64,000 nt of DNA from an uncultured Gemella sp. Its GTDB lineage: Bacteria > Bacillota > Bacilli > Staphylococcales > Gemellaceae. The position numbers and the translations under genes were made by a program. The notes beneath the pieces are model-generated. The model saw nothing but the letters and a program-made list of their open reading frames with translations. It did no database searches and was not told where the DNA came from. Location: positions 44,683-108,682 of the forward strand of contig USNF01000003.1 of NCBI GenBank assembly GCA_900555985.1, given 5' to 3'. Positions 1 through 8,507 of this stretch are shown one piece after another; positions within the stretch are counted from its first letter, which is position 1; every line of letters begins with the position of its first letter.

Positions 1-261
1 GACCCTACAAGTCTAAATAAGCAAGGAGAAGATGTTGGACGTCAATATAGAACGGGAATATATTATGTGGATGAAGATACTGCTGAAATAACAAAACAGT
101 TCATCGATGAATTGCAGAAGAAATTTGATAAAAAAATAGTTGTGGAAGTTGAAAAAGCAAATAATTATATTGACGCAGAAGAATATCATCAAAAATATCT
201 TGAAAAAAATCCTACAGGGTATTGCCACGTCGATTTAAGTTTAGCTAAAAAAAGTTTATAA
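1..261 (+). CDS. msrA: Peptide methionine sulfoxide reductase MsrA, C-terminal part (5' end outside window)
   Basis: The frame is open from base 1 and ends with TAA at 259-261, giving the last 86 residues. It begins DPTSLNKQGEDVG and continues QYRTGIYY, then has YLEKNPTGYCHVDL close to the end; these are the conserved C-terminal MsrA blocks. MsrA reduces the S-epimer of methionine sulfoxide in oxidised proteins in the cytoplasm, using thioredoxin, and trxB lies a few genes downstream. The catalytic GCFWC-type region would lie upstream of the window. No MsrB domain follows, so at its C-terminal side this is a stand-alone MsrA, unlike MsrAB fusions. A later ATG at base 67 is internal and not the start. 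Confidence 0.9.
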   Translation, partial: DPTSLNKQGEDVGRQYRTGIYYVDEDTAEITKQFIDELQKKFDKKIVVEVEKANNYIDAEEYHQKYLEKNPTGYCHVDLSLAKKSL

Positions 262-287
262 TAAACAATATAGAACTTAGAAATGTT

Positions 288-316
288 TTGAAAAAATAAT
301 AAAAAAAAGGTAAAAT
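288..316 (+). promoter_or_regulatory. Predicted sigma-A promoter for ppaC
   Basis: TTGAAA (288-293), a 17-base spacer and TAAAAT (311-316) precede ppaC by about 35 bases. Both hexamers are near consensus and the spacing is ideal. It lies in the only AT-rich gap after msrA. Confidence 0.55.
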
Positions 317-351
317 ATAAATAAGTATATATTTAATAGAGGAGTTAAAAA

Positions 352-1278
352 ATGACAAATATTTTAATTTTTGGACATAAAAATCCAGATACAGACACAA
401 TTTGTTCTGCTATCGTTTATAATAATTTAAAAAGACTTCAAGGTATGGATACAGAAGCTGTAAGACTTGGAGAATTAAATGATGAAACTAAATATGCATT
501 AGAGTACTTTAATGTTAGTACACCTCGTCTAGTTGAGAGCCTTAATGAAGGACAAAATGTAATATTAGTAGATCATAATGAATTTCAGCAATCAGCTAAT
601 GGTATTGAAAATGCAGTAATTCGTGAAGTTATAGATCATCATAGAATTGCTAATTTCGAAACAGCTGCTCCATTATACTATAGAGCAGAACCACTTGGAT
701 GTACTGCTACTATCTTAAAGAAAATTTATGAAGAACAAAGTGTACATATAAATAAACAAATGGCTGGACTTATGCTATCGGCAATTATCTCAGATTCATT
801 ATTACTTAAATCACCTACATGCACATTACGTGATAAAGTTGCAGCAGAAGAATTAGCTGCTATTGCCGAGGTTGATTTAGAAGAATATGGATTAGCAATG
901 CTAAAAGCAGGAGCGTCTACTAAAGATAAAAAAGCTGAAGAATTAATTTCATTAGATGCTAAAGAATTCATCTTAGGAGATGACAAACTAATCGTTGCAC
1001 AAATAAATACAGTAGATGAGAAAGAAGTTTCTGAACGTAAAGAAGAACTAGTTAGTGCTATAAATAAAGAAATCTCAGAAAAAGGATTATCTGCATTTGT
1101 GTTTGTTATTACTAATATCTTAACTTCAAATTCTGAAGTTTTAGTACTAGGAGATAAAAAAGATAAAGTTGCTTCAGCATTTAATAAGACATTAAATAAT
1201 GATTTTATGTTATTAGAGGGAGTAGTTTCACGTAAAAAACAAGTAGTTCCTCAAATCACAGAAGAGTTTACAAAATAA
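352..1278 (+). CDS. ppaC: Manganese-dependent inorganic pyrophosphatase (family II)
   Basis: The 308-residue protein hydrolyses cytosolic pyrophosphate to phosphate, pulling biosynthetic reactions forward. It is a DHH-superfamily enzyme: GHKNPDTD at residues 8-15 supplies the first metal ligands, VDHNEF at 73-78 follows, and the DHHR signature is at 95-98. The C-terminal DHHA2 domain ends with the substrate-binding SRKKQ motif at about 293-297. Length matches the family (about 310). The ATG at 352 follows GAGGAG at a good distance. It is monocistronic, with its own promoter upstream and a hairpin downstream. Assignment is firm. Confidence 0.96.
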   Translation: MTNILIFGHKNPDTDTICSAIVYNNLKRLQGMDTEAVRLGELNDETKYALEYFNVSTPRLVESLNEGQNVILVDHNEFQQSANGIENAVIREVIDHHRIANFETAAPLYYRAEPLGCTATILKKIYEEQSVHINKQMAGLMLSAIISDSLLLKSPTCTLRDKVAAEELAAIAEVDLEEYGLAMLKAGASTKDKKAEELISLDAKEFILGDDKLIVAQINTVDEKEVSERKEELVSAINKEISEKGLSAFVFVITNILTSNSEVLVLGDKKDKVASAFNKTLNNDFMLLEGVVSRKKQVVPQITEEFTK

Positions 1279-1292
1279 TTTAGAATATTTTT

Positions 1293-1317
1293 GAAAGTGG
1301 GACTAGTTTCCACTTTC
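1293..1317 (+). terminator. Hairpin after ppaC
   Basis: GAAAGTGG (1293-1300) pairs with CCACTTTC (1310-1317) over a 9-base loop, 15 bases after the ppaC stop. The following T-run is weak, so termination may be partial. Confidence 0.5.
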
Positions 1318-1367
1318 TGTATTATATGAGCTTAAAAGAATTTTAAGAATAAAAAAGAGGATTATAA

Positions 1368-1754
1368 ATGAAAAATAGTAAATCTTTACTTTGGACTTTT
1401 ATTAAGAGTACTGTAGTAAATTGCTTAATAGTCATTGCATTTTCAGGTCTATTTAATGGAAGTCTTAGGATTGATAAACCAATATACGGGTTCTATGGTG
1501 CATTGCTCTTAACTATATTGTATATGTTCATTAGGCCAATAATATTGATGGTAAGTATAGTTCCAATTATTATGACTTTTGGTATTTTTATAGTTATAAT
1601 TAATGCTTTATTGATTATGTTTGTGTCATATTTATTGTCACCCCATTTTGAAGTGGCATCATTTGGCTCAGCATTTTTCTTAGCAATATTTATATCTATA
1701 TTTAATGCATTATTAAATAGTAGTGATAGAAAGATAATAATAAAAAAATTCTAA
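1368..1754 (+). CDS. YvlD-like small membrane protein (phage holin family 4 type)
   Basis: The protein has 128 residues and about four hydrophobic segments (roughly 8-28, 38-60, 64-84 and 92-112), with a basic C-terminus ending in IIIKKF. This size and pattern fit the YvlD/phage_holin_4_2 family of membrane proteins, whose function is poorly defined. In Bacillus subtilis yvlD lies next to hprK and lgt, and the same neighbourhood is seen here, which supports the call. A GAGGA ribosome site precedes the ATG at 1368. It probably shares a transcript with hprK, which starts 54 bases downstream. Calling it a holin would be misleading; there are no phage genes around. Confidence 0.7.
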   Translation: MKNSKSLLWTFIKSTVVNCLIVIAFSGLFNGSLRIDKPIYGFYGALLLTILYMFIRPIILMVSIVPIIMTFGIFIVIINALLIMFVSYLLSPHFEVASFGSAFFLAIFISIFNALLNSSDRKIIIKKF

Positions 1755-1808
1755 AGGTTGATAGATGACCTTAATCTAATCTAAATATAAAATAGTAAGG
1801 AAAACTAA

Positions 1809-2756
1809 ATGAAAATAGTAACAACAAGAGATCTAATTGAAAAATTAGATTTAGAAATAATTAGTGGAGAAAAAGGACTAGATAGGGAAATAACTACAGG
1901 GGAGTTATCACGACCTGCATTACAGTTAGCAGGTTATTTCTCGCATTACACCCCCCAGAGAGTACAGATACTTGGTACGAGTGAGTTATCTTTCTTTAAG
2001 TTATTAACTGACGCAGAAAAAAGTTCTAGAATGGGTATGTTATGTACAAGGATTACTCCTTGTATAATTGTATCACGAGGTTTAGATATTCCGAATGAAT
2101 TAATAGAAGCCTCTAATAAATATGATACGCCTGTACTACGTAGCAACTCTGAAACTACTAAGTTAATGGGATTTATTACATATCATCTGCAAAATATGTT
2201 TGCTCCAACTACATCGGTACATGGTGTATTTATTGAGGTTTATGGGATTGGTATACTATTAACTGGAGAAAGTGGTATTGGTAAAAGTGAAATAGCATTA
2301 GAACTAATAAAAAGGGGGCATCGCCTAATAGCAGATGATAGAGTAGATATTAGGGAGCTTCAGAAGGAGTACTTAATTGGAACATGCGAATCTCCTTTAA
2401 TTAAGCACTTTTTAGAAATAAGAGGACTAGGGATTATCAATGTAATGACATTATTTGGAACTGGGGCAGTTCGAAATGAGAAACGACTTCAACTAAATAT
2501 TCATTTAGAAACATGGGATGAGTCTAAACAATATGATCGTATTGGTTTAAATAATGAAAAACAAGAAATATTAAATTCTAAAATAGAAAAGAAAACTATC
2601 CCAGTTAGACCAGGACGAAACGTTGCAATTATTATTGAATCTGCAGCAATGAATTATCGTTTAAATCAAATGGGAACAAATACTGCTAAAGATTTTACTA
2701 GCAGGCTAGAACAGGAAATTAAAAGAAATAATACAGAAAGTAGCAAAGGAGAATAA
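1809..2756 (+). CDS. hprK: HPr kinase/phosphorylase
   Basis: This bifunctional enzyme phosphorylates and dephosphorylates Ser46 of HPr, the central switch of carbon catabolite repression in Firmicutes. The 315 residues contain an N-terminal DRTGG-like domain and a C-terminal kinase domain with the Walker A motif GESGIGKS at 153-160 and the family signature EIRGLGIINV. A conserved His is at 138. Length is typical (about 310). The start ATG follows AAGGAAAAC. lgt begins 2 bases after the stop, as in many Bacilli, so the two are almost certainly co-transcribed. Confidence 0.97.
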   Translation: MKIVTTRDLIEKLDLEIISGEKGLDREITTGELSRPALQLAGYFSHYTPQRVQILGTSELSFFKLLTDAEKSSRMGMLCTRITPCIIVSRGLDIPNELIEASNKYDTPVLRSNSETTKLMGFITYHLQNMFAPTTSVHGVFIEVYGIGILLTGESGIGKSEIALELIKRGHRLIADDRVDIRELQKEYLIGTCESPLIKHFLEIRGLGIINVMTLFGTGAVRNEKRLQLNIHLETWDESKQYDRIGLNNEKQEILNSKIEKKTIPVRPGRNVAIIIESAAMNYRLNQMGTNTAKDFTSRLEQEIKRNNTESSKGE

Positions 2757-2758
2757 AC

Positions 2759-3562
2759 ATGAGCTTAGGATACATTAATCCAATTGCATTTCATTTATCT
2801 ACAAAACCAATTTATTGGTATGGAATAATAATTGCTACGACAGTGTTAGTAGCATATTTAATGGCTGAACGAGAAGCTTCAAAAAGAGGATTACCAAAGG
2901 ATACGATGTTAGATCTTTTATTAATGGCTCTACCAGTAGCATTTATTTTCGCTCGAGCTTATTATGTTGTGTTTCGATGGGATTATTATTCAAATCATAA
3001 GGATGAAATTATTGCGATATGGGACGGAGGAATAGCTATCTATGGAGGCCTATTAGGTGGCTTTATTGTATTATATTTCTTCGCTAGAAAAAGAAAAATT
3101 AAAATAATAAAACTTTTAGATATAATTGCACCAAGTTTATTAGTAGGTCAAATGCTTGGACGTTGGGGTAATTTCTTTAATCATGAAGCATATGGAGGAG
3201 AAGTAAGTCGTTCATATTTAGAAGATAGATTTATTCCAAAATTTATAATAGATAATATGTTTATTGATGGAGCATACAGACAACCTACCTTTTTATACGA
3301 GAGTTTCTGGTGCTTTATAGCGGTAATTATATTAATATTATTAAGAAATAAATTATCTCAAAGTGAAGTGTTTGCAACGTATATCATATTATATGGTGTC
3401 GAGAGATTTATCGTTGAAGGTATGCGAACAGACTCTTTATATATAGGTAGTTTACGTATTTCACAAGTACTTTCACTGGTATTTGTAGTAGGAAGTTTGA
3501 TATACTTAATAGTGCTTAATACAAAATTTAAAGACAAAAAAATATTGTATAAAGAATCATAA
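2759..3562 (+). CDS. lgt: Prolipoprotein diacylglyceryl transferase
   Basis: This 267-residue integral membrane enzyme transfers diacylglycerol from phosphatidylglycerol to the lipobox cysteine of prelipoproteins. The Lgt signature GRWGNFFNHEAYG occupies residues 134-146, including the conserved Arg, Asn and Glu; several hydrophobic segments surround it. The ribosome site AAAGGAG overlaps the end of hprK. The next enzyme of the pathway, lspA, is also in this window, as are two lipoprotein substrates near 59 kb. Confidence 0.96.
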   Translation: MSLGYINPIAFHLSTKPIYWYGIIIATTVLVAYLMAEREASKRGLPKDTMLDLLLMALPVAFIFARAYYVVFRWDYYSNHKDEIIAIWDGGIAIYGGLLGGFIVLYFFARKRKIKIIKLLDIIAPSLLVGQMLGRWGNFFNHEAYGGEVSRSYLEDRFIPKFIIDNMFIDGAYRQPTFLYESFWCFIAVIILILLRNKLSQSEVFATYIILYGVERFIVEGMRTDSLYIGSLRISQVLSLVFVVGSLIYLIVLNTKFKDKKILYKES

Positions 3563-3578
3563 AAAGAGGGTGGAAACT

Positions 3579-4502
3579 ATGACAGAAAAAATTTATGACT
3601 TAATTATTGTTGGAGCAGGTCCAGCTGGTATGACAGCATCAATTTATGCTTCACGTGCTAATATGTCAGTTCTTATGTTAGAAAGAAAGTACCCAGGTGG
3701 ACAAATGCAATCTACAGAAGAAATTGAAAACTATACTGGATACGAACATATAACAGGACCTGAGTTATCAGAAAAAATGTTTGAGCATTCTAAAAAATTT
3801 GGTACTGAATTCGCGTTTGGCAATATTACTAAAATAGAGGTAAAAGAAAACTTAAAATATGTTACTGCTGGCTCAACAGTTTATGTAACAAAAACGGTTA
3901 TTATTGCAACAGGTTCTGAGCATAGAAATCTTAATGTACCAGGAGAAGAAGAATTCTCAGGTAAAGGAGTAAGCTACTGTGCTGTTTGTGATGGAGCTTT
4001 CTTTAGAAATAAAGAAGTAGTAGTAGTTGGTGGAGGTGACTCTGCTGTTGAAGAAGCACTATATCTATCTAATCTTGTCTCTAAAGTTACAATTGTTCAT
4101 AGACGTGACGAATTAAGAGCACAAAAAATCTTACAGGATAGAGCATTTGCAAAAGATAATATTGAATTTATATGGGATAGTGTAGTTACTGAAATCAAAG
4201 GTGAAAGAAAAGTTTCAACAGTTGAGATTAGAAATGTAAAAACTGAAGAAATTAGTTCTATTCCTGCAGATGGAATATTCATTTACGTAGGTATGATACC
4301 TCAAACTAGTGATTTTATTGATTTAGGAATTACAAATTCATCTGGATATATACCTACTAACGAAAAACTTGAAACGACAATTCCTGGAATTTTTGCAGCT
4401 GGAGATGTTAGAGAAAAAGAAATAAGACAGGTAGTAACAGCTACATCAGATGGGGCAATTGCAGCTCAAGCAGCATATAGTTATGTAGAAAGCTTAAAAT
4501 AA
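3579..4502 (+). CDS. trxB: Thioredoxin-disulfide reductase
   Basis: This FAD- and NADPH-dependent enzyme keeps cytoplasmic thioredoxin reduced. The 307-residue product has the FAD motif GAGPAG (12-17), the redox-active CAVC (134-137) and the NADPH-binding GGGDSAVEE (151-159), all in the usual order, plus a C-terminal GDVR FAD motif. A GTG at 3570 is also in frame, but it lies inside the AGAGGGTGG ribosome site, so the ATG at 3579 is the real start. It follows lgt by 16 bases and ends at a strong bidirectional terminator. Confidence 0.96.
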   Translation: MTEKIYDLIIVGAGPAGMTASIYASRANMSVLMLERKYPGGQMQSTEEIENYTGYEHITGPELSEKMFEHSKKFGTEFAFGNITKIEVKENLKYVTAGSTVYVTKTVIIATGSEHRNLNVPGEEEFSGKGVSYCAVCDGAFFRNKEVVVVGGGDSAVEEALYLSNLVSKVTIVHRRDELRAQKILQDRAFAKDNIEFIWDSVVTEIKGERKVSTVEIRNVKTEEISSIPADGIFIYVGMIPQTSDFIDLGITNSSGYIPTNEKLETTIPGIFAAGDVREKEIRQVVTATSDGAIAAQAAYSYVESLK

Positions 4503-4503
4503 G

Positions 4504-4534
4504 AAATAGACTCAAGAATTTCTTGAGTCTATTT
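4504..4534. terminator. Bidirectional terminator between trxB and the RluA-type gene
   Basis: A 13-bp stem pairs AAATAGACTCAAG (4504-4516) with CTTGAGTCTATTT (4522-4534) over a 5-base loop, flanked by A and T runs. It serves trxB on the + strand and the convergent gene, whose stop codon lies inside the stem, on the - strand. Confidence 0.85.
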
Positions 4535-5386
4535 TTCTATATAGAATTCCTTACTTAATGAGGATATTATATCAAGTTTCTCGTTAGTAACCGGATGATT
4601 TAATTCTACTTTTAATGCCCCAAGGTACATCTTATCATATTTATATCCATCTTTAGAATAAAGTTTGTCTCCAATAATTGCATTTCCAATTGATGATAAG
4701 TGAACTCGAATTTGGTGAGTTCTTCCTGTATCTAGAGAAATCTTAACCATAAATTTATTTTGATCGATTTTTTCACAAGAAAGTATATTTGTTACTGCGT
4801 GTTTTCCTTTACTTGTAACTACCATTTTATTTTTTTCATGAATATCTCTTCCTATATTTGTTTTTATGGTTTGTGGTTTTATATTATTTTTTATAAGTGC
4901 TGTATAAAATCTTTTAATTTCACGATTCTCCAACATCTTATCAAGTTTTGATTTTATTAATGGTGTTTTTGAAAAAATTACCAATCCACAAGTATCAATA
5001 TCTAATCGATGAATAGGTTCTAGATACTGATAGTCAGAGATTAAATAATTAACTAAAGTATCGTCTTCAGTACTAATATCATTCGGATGAGTTTTGATTC
5101 CAAATGGTTTAGAAACTACTAGTAAATATGGATCTTCAAATTCTTTTATTATTGATAAGCTGTTGTTTATTAAATAATCTGATTTTGATAATTCTATATT
5201 TAATTCAAGAATATCATTTTTAGATAATGGGGTGTTAAGCTTTTCTACATTATTATTAGTTAAAATTGTATTATTGTCATGATGTGATTGCATTCTTATT
5301 AAATGAAGATTTTTCTTAGAAATATTTAAAAATTTAACTAAATAATCTTCAACACTTTTATAATCATTTAAAATATTAAAATGCAT
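4529..5386 (-). CDS. RluA-family RNA pseudouridine synthase
   Basis: This 285-residue enzyme isomerises uridine to pseudouridine in rRNA or tRNA. The catalytic motif HRLDIDTCG is at residues 126-134 with the nucleophile Asp129; it is preceded by VSKPFG (91-96), and followed by GRTHQIRVHL near the C-terminus. The roughly 85 N-terminal residues are in the place of an S4-like domain but I cannot recognise a clear S4 motif, so substrate (RluD-like 23S or other) remains open. It is one of only two - strand genes here and is divergent from the threonine aldolase. Confidence 0.88.
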   Translation of the reverse strand: MHFNILNDYKSVEDYLVKFLNISKKNLHLIRMQSHHDNNTILTNNNVEKLNTPLSKNDILELNIELSKSDYLINNSLSIIKEFEDPYLLVVSKPFGIKTHPNDISTEDDTLVNYLISDYQYLEPIHRLDIDTCGLVIFSKTPLIKSKLDKMLENREIKRFYTALIKNNIKPQTIKTNIGRDIHEKNKMVVTSKGKHAVTNILSCEKIDQNKFMVKISLDTGRTHQIRVHLSSIGNAIIGDKLYSKDGYKYDKMYLGALKVELNHPVTNEKLDIISSLSKEFYIEK

Positions 5387-5417
5387 AATTTCTCCTTTAA
5401 TTACTGATGATTATTGC

Positions 5418-5435
5418 AAATACAATTGTATTTGA
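5418..5435. promoter_or_regulatory. Perfect 18-bp palindrome, possible operator
   Basis: The sequence CAAATACAATTGTATTTG is its own reverse complement. It lies in the divergent gap, 32 bases upstream of the RluA-type start on the - strand and 130 bases before the threonine aldolase. Position and symmetry suggest a dimeric repressor site. No terminator T-run accompanies it. The binding protein is unknown. Confidence 0.4.
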
Positions 5436-5564
5436 GTTAGAATATTTATATAATCATAATATAATTTTTATTTAAATCATATTAATATATTATTTAAATT
5501 TTAGTTGTTTTAATTATATTATACTTTATAGAATCGATAAAGTAAAAAGAAGGGAGAAATTATA

Positions 5565-6596
5565 ATGACTTTATTTTTTAATAATGATTATTCGAGGGGA
5601 GCTCATCCAAAAGTAATTGAGAAAATTTTAGAAACAAATATGCAGGTAGAATTAGGTTATGGATTTGATAGCTATTGTTCTAGTGCAAAAGATAAAATTA
5701 AAAAATCTTGTGGAAAAGAAGATTCTGAGATATATTTTTTAGTAGGTGGAACACAAACTAATGCAACAGTAATTAGAAGTGTATTGAAGCAATGTGAAGG
5801 AGTAATTGCTCCAGATACCGGTCACATAAGTACACACGAAGCAGGGATTATTGAGGTAGGGGGACATAAAGTAATAGAACTTAAAAATTATGAAGGAAAA
5901 ATTAGAGCAATTGATGTAAATAATTATATAGAAAATTATAATAAAGATGAAATTAAAATGCATATGGTAAGGCCAGGAATGGTTTATATCACATACCCAA
6001 CAGAATATGGTACATTGTACTCAAAAGATGAGTTGAAAGAATTATATGATGTTTGTAAAGAAAACAATATTCCATTATACGTGGATGGAGCTAGATTAGG
6101 ATATGGTTTAGTTGCGAGAGAGTGTGATATGTCTTTTAATGAATTTGCAAATTTATGCGATATTTTCTACATAGGTGGAACAAAAGTGGGGGCGCTTTGT
6201 GGTGAAGCTATTGTTTTTTCAAATAAAAGTTACGTACCAAATAATTTTCTAACTTTAATTAAACAAATGGGAGGATTGTTAGCGAAGGGGAGATTACTTG
6301 GAGTGCAATTTGATGCTCTTTTTACTAATGATTTATATTTTAAAATTAGTAAAAATGCAATAAATATGGCTAATATATTAAAAACAAACTTAAAAGCTAA
6401 TAATTATAAATTTTTTATTAACTCCCCAACAAACCAACAATTTATAATATTAGAAAATGAAAAGATTAAAAAATTACAGAAATTTATTAATTTTTCAATT
6501 TGGGAAAATTATGACGAAAATAATTCTGTTATAAGGTTAGTAACAGATTGGTCTACTACGGAAGAAGATATAAATAAAGTAATAAAATTATTTTAA
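5565..6596 (+). CDS. Threonine aldolase / beta-eliminating lyase family PLP enzyme
   Basis: The 343-residue protein is a fold-type I PLP enzyme of the low-specificity threonine aldolase family, which cleaves threonine or allo-threonine to glycine and acetaldehyde. VDGARLG (173-179) carries the Asp that binds the PLP ring nitrogen, and GGTKVGALCGEA contains the Schiff-base Lys at about 207. GGTQTN (61-66) is the phosphate-binding region and HIST/HEAG (88-94) fits the stacking His. The RBS AAGGGAG is well placed. It is monocistronic, with a terminator downstream. Substrate preference cannot be read from sequence. Confidence 0.88.
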   Translation: MTLFFNNDYSRGAHPKVIEKILETNMQVELGYGFDSYCSSAKDKIKKSCGKEDSEIYFLVGGTQTNATVIRSVLKQCEGVIAPDTGHISTHEAGIIEVGGHKVIELKNYEGKIRAIDVNNYIENYNKDEIKMHMVRPGMVYITYPTEYGTLYSKDELKELYDVCKENNIPLYVDGARLGYGLVARECDMSFNEFANLCDIFYIGGTKVGALCGEAIVFSNKSYVPNNFLTLIKQMGGLLAKGRLLGVQFDALFTNDLYFKISKNAINMANILKTNLKANNYKFFINSPTNQQFIILENEKIKKLQKFINFSIWENYDENNSVIRLVTDWSTTEEDINKVIKLF

Positions 6597-6608
6597 TATA
6601 GAAATTTT

Positions 6609-6638
6609 AAGAAACTAGGAATTAATAACTAGTTTCTT
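6609..6638 (+). terminator. Terminator after the threonine aldolase
   Basis: AAGAAACTAG (6609-6618) pairs with CTAGTTTCTT (6629-6638), 10-base loop, followed by a T-run. Confidence 0.85.
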
Positions 6639-6680
6639 TTTTTATACTAATAAATTATTGTATAAAATTTAAATTTACTG

Positions 6681-6709
6681 TTGATTTTATAGGCTATTTA
6701 TAGTATTAT
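6681..6709 (+). promoter_or_regulatory. Predicted promoter of the pot operon
   Basis: TTGATT (6681-6686), 17-base spacer, TATTAT (6704-6709). It lies about 150 bases before the regulator gene, leaving a leader that contains two inverted repeats. Confidence 0.55.
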
Positions 6710-6755
6710 TAATCATGTATTTAGTAATAGTAAACTTATAGTTTAATAATAAAAT

Positions 6756-6804
6756 ACTTTTACGACAAAAAGTTTATTGATATTAAACCTTTTTAACAAA
6801 AAGT
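6756..6804 (+). promoter_or_regulatory. Two operator-like inverted repeats upstream of the Xre-cupin gene
   Basis: ACTTTT (6756-6761) is inverted against AAAAGT (6768-6773), and CTTTTT (6789-6794) against AAAAAG (6798-6803). The 9-mer ACAAAAAGT occurs in the same orientation at 6765-6773 and 6796-6804, 31 bases apart or about three helical turns. They lie between the predicted promoter and the regulator gene, so autoregulation is plausible. In such AT-rich DNA chance cannot be excluded. Confidence 0.35.
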
Positions 6805-6860
6805 AAGATAATAATAAACATAGAAATAGTTTAATTGTTACTTTAATGAAAGGAGATAAT

Positions 6861-7406
6861 ATGTACTCGATAGGAGAACGATTAAAAAGATTGAGAATCC
6901 AAAAAAATCTCACCCAAGAAGAATTAGGGGAACGCACTGATTTAAGTAAAGGATATATTTCCCAAGTAGAGCGTGATTTAGCATCACCATCTATGGAAAC
7001 ATTTTTTAATATATTAAAAGTTCTGGGATGTGCTCCAAAAGATTTTTTTGATAAAGAAAGCACTAGCCAAAAAGTGTATTATTCGTTAGATGATCAAACT
7101 AGTTATGAGGAGACTGACGATGGATACGAACTAACATGGTTAGTACCAGAATCTAATGAAAAAGAAATGGAATCATTAATTCTTAAATTAGAAAAAAAAA
7201 GTAATTATAAAACTTTTTCTCCTTCAGAGTCAGAAACATTATGTTACGTTTTGCGTGGGAAATGCAAGCTAAAACTTGGAGAAGAAGAATATATTGCTTC
7301 TGAAAAAGAATCATTTTATTTTTTAGCTACATCAGAACATAGATTATCAAATCCATTTGATGAAGAGTGTGAAATTTTGATTGTAGCAACTAATTCATAT
7401 TTATAA
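6861..7406 (+). CDS. Xre-family HTH regulator with cupin domain (likely polyamine operon regulator)
   Basis: The 181-residue protein has an N-terminal helix-turn-helix (about residues 6-60, [29 protein letters not shown]) and a C-terminal cupin domain (about 100-175, with [17 protein letters not shown]). This architecture is common for regulators of amino acid and polyamine uptake or breakdown; the cupin senses the ligand. An upstream in-frame ATG at 6846 is followed directly by the AAAGGAG ribosome site, so 6861 is the true start. potA begins 10 bases after its stop, so it is the first gene of the pot operon and probably regulates it. Confidence 0.85.
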   Translation: MYSIGERLKRLRIQKNLTQEELGERTDLSKGYISQVERDLASPSMETFFNILKVLGCAPKDFFDKESTSQKVYYSLDDQTSYEETDDGYELTWLVPESNEKEMESLILKLEKKSNYKTFSPSESETLCYVLRGKCKLKLGEEEYIASEKESFYFLATSEHRLSNPFDEECEILIVATNSYL

Positions 7407-7416
7407 GGAGAAAGAA

Positions 7417-8505
7417 ATGTCAAATATCGTTGAATTTAAGGATGTATCAATGTCATTTGGTAATACAAAAGTATTAAAGAATATTGATTTAGAAATAGAA
7501 AAAGGAAAATTTTATACATTATTAGGTCCAAGTGGATGTGGTAAAAGTACAATTTTAAAGCTGATTGGTGGTTTTTTAAGTCCAACTTCAGGAGATGTAC
7601 TATTAGATAATAAGGTTGTAAATGATTTACCAGCTAATAAACGCCAAGTTAATACAGTTTTTCAAGATTATGCTCTATTTCCACATATGAATGTTTTTGA
7701 AAACGTAGCTTTTGGTTTAAAAATAAAAAATGAAAAAAAAGAAGTAATAAATAAAAAAGTAAAGAAGGCTTTAAAACAAGTTAACCTTGTAGGATTTGAA
7801 AAACGAGATATTAGTGAAATGAGTGGAGGGCAAAAGCAACGTGTAGCTATTGCACGTGCAATTGTCAATGAACCTGAAATTATTTTGCTTGATGAATCAT
7901 TATCTGCACTTGATTTAAAATTACGTCAAGAGATGCAATATGAACTTCGTGAATTACAACAGCAAACAGGTATAACTTTCATATATGTAACACATGATCA
8001 AGAAGAAGCTTTAGCAATGAGTGATTACATATTCGTTATGAATAATGGAAAAATTGAACAAAGTGGAACTCCACTTGATATTTATGATGAACCAGTTAAT
8101 AGGTTTGTTGCAGATTTTATAGGTGAATCTAATATTGTTAATGCAGTAATGTTAGATGATTACTTAGTAGAAATTTATGGGAAACAATACGAATGTGTTG
8201 ATGCTGGTTTAGATAAAAATAAAAGAGTAGAGGTAGTAATTAGACCTGAAGACTTAGAAATTACTTCTATGGAAAAGGGTAAAATTAATGTTGTAGTTGA
8301 CACACAATTATTTAGAGGTGTACATTATGAAATTTGTTGTTTAGATGATCAATATAATGAATGGATTGTACACTCTACTAAAGAAGCAAAACCTGGTTCA
8401 GCTGTTGGTCTTAACTTTGATCCTGAAGCAATCCATATTATGGTACCAGGAGAAACAGAAGAAGAGTTCGATGCACGTTTAGAATCATATGAAGAGGAGG
8501 AATAG
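7417..8505 (+). CDS. potA: Spermidine/putrescine ABC transporter, ATP-binding protein PotA
   Basis: This 362-residue ATPase energises polyamine import. Walker [10 protein letters not shown] is at 37-45, the signature MSGGQKQR at 135-142, Walker B IILLDE at 155-160, and a switch His in VTHDQEEAL. The C-terminal 120 or so residues form a TOBE-type regulatory domain, typical for PotA. An AAGGAG site precedes the ATG. It is the second gene of the regulator-potABCD operon, and potB follows after 2 bases. Confidence 0.95.
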   Translation: MSNIVEFKDVSMSFGNTKVLKNIDLEIEKGKFYTLLGPSGCGKSTILKLIGGFLSPTSGDVLLDNKVVNDLPANKRQVNTVFQDYALFPHMNVFENVAFGLKIKNEKKEVINKKVKKALKQVNLVGFEKRDISEMSGGQKQRVAIARAIVNEPEIILLDESLSALDLKLRQEMQYELRELQQQTGITFIYVTHDQEEALAMSDYIFVMNNGKIEQSGTPLDIYDEPVNRFVADFIGESNIVNAVMLDDYLVEIYGKQYECVDAGLDKNKRVEVVIRPEDLEITSMEKGKINVVVDTQLFRGVHYEICCLDDQYNEWIVHSTKEAKPGSAVGLNFDPEAIHIMVPGETEEEFDARLESYEEEE

Positions 8506-8507
8506 AA

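Noticed and set aside
726..986. Minus-strand open frame inside ppaC
   Set aside because: It is antisense to a firmly conserved enzyme, has no ribosome site and encodes a Ser-rich, unrecognisable product.
1368..1754. Phage holin and possible prophage
   Set aside because: The name comes from a Pfam family label; synteny with hprK-lgt marks it as a chromosomal YvlD-like protein, with no phage genes near.
3570..3578. GTG start of trxB three codons upstream
   Set aside because: The GTG is part of the ribosome binding site; the ATG at 3579 has correct spacing and matches family N-termini.
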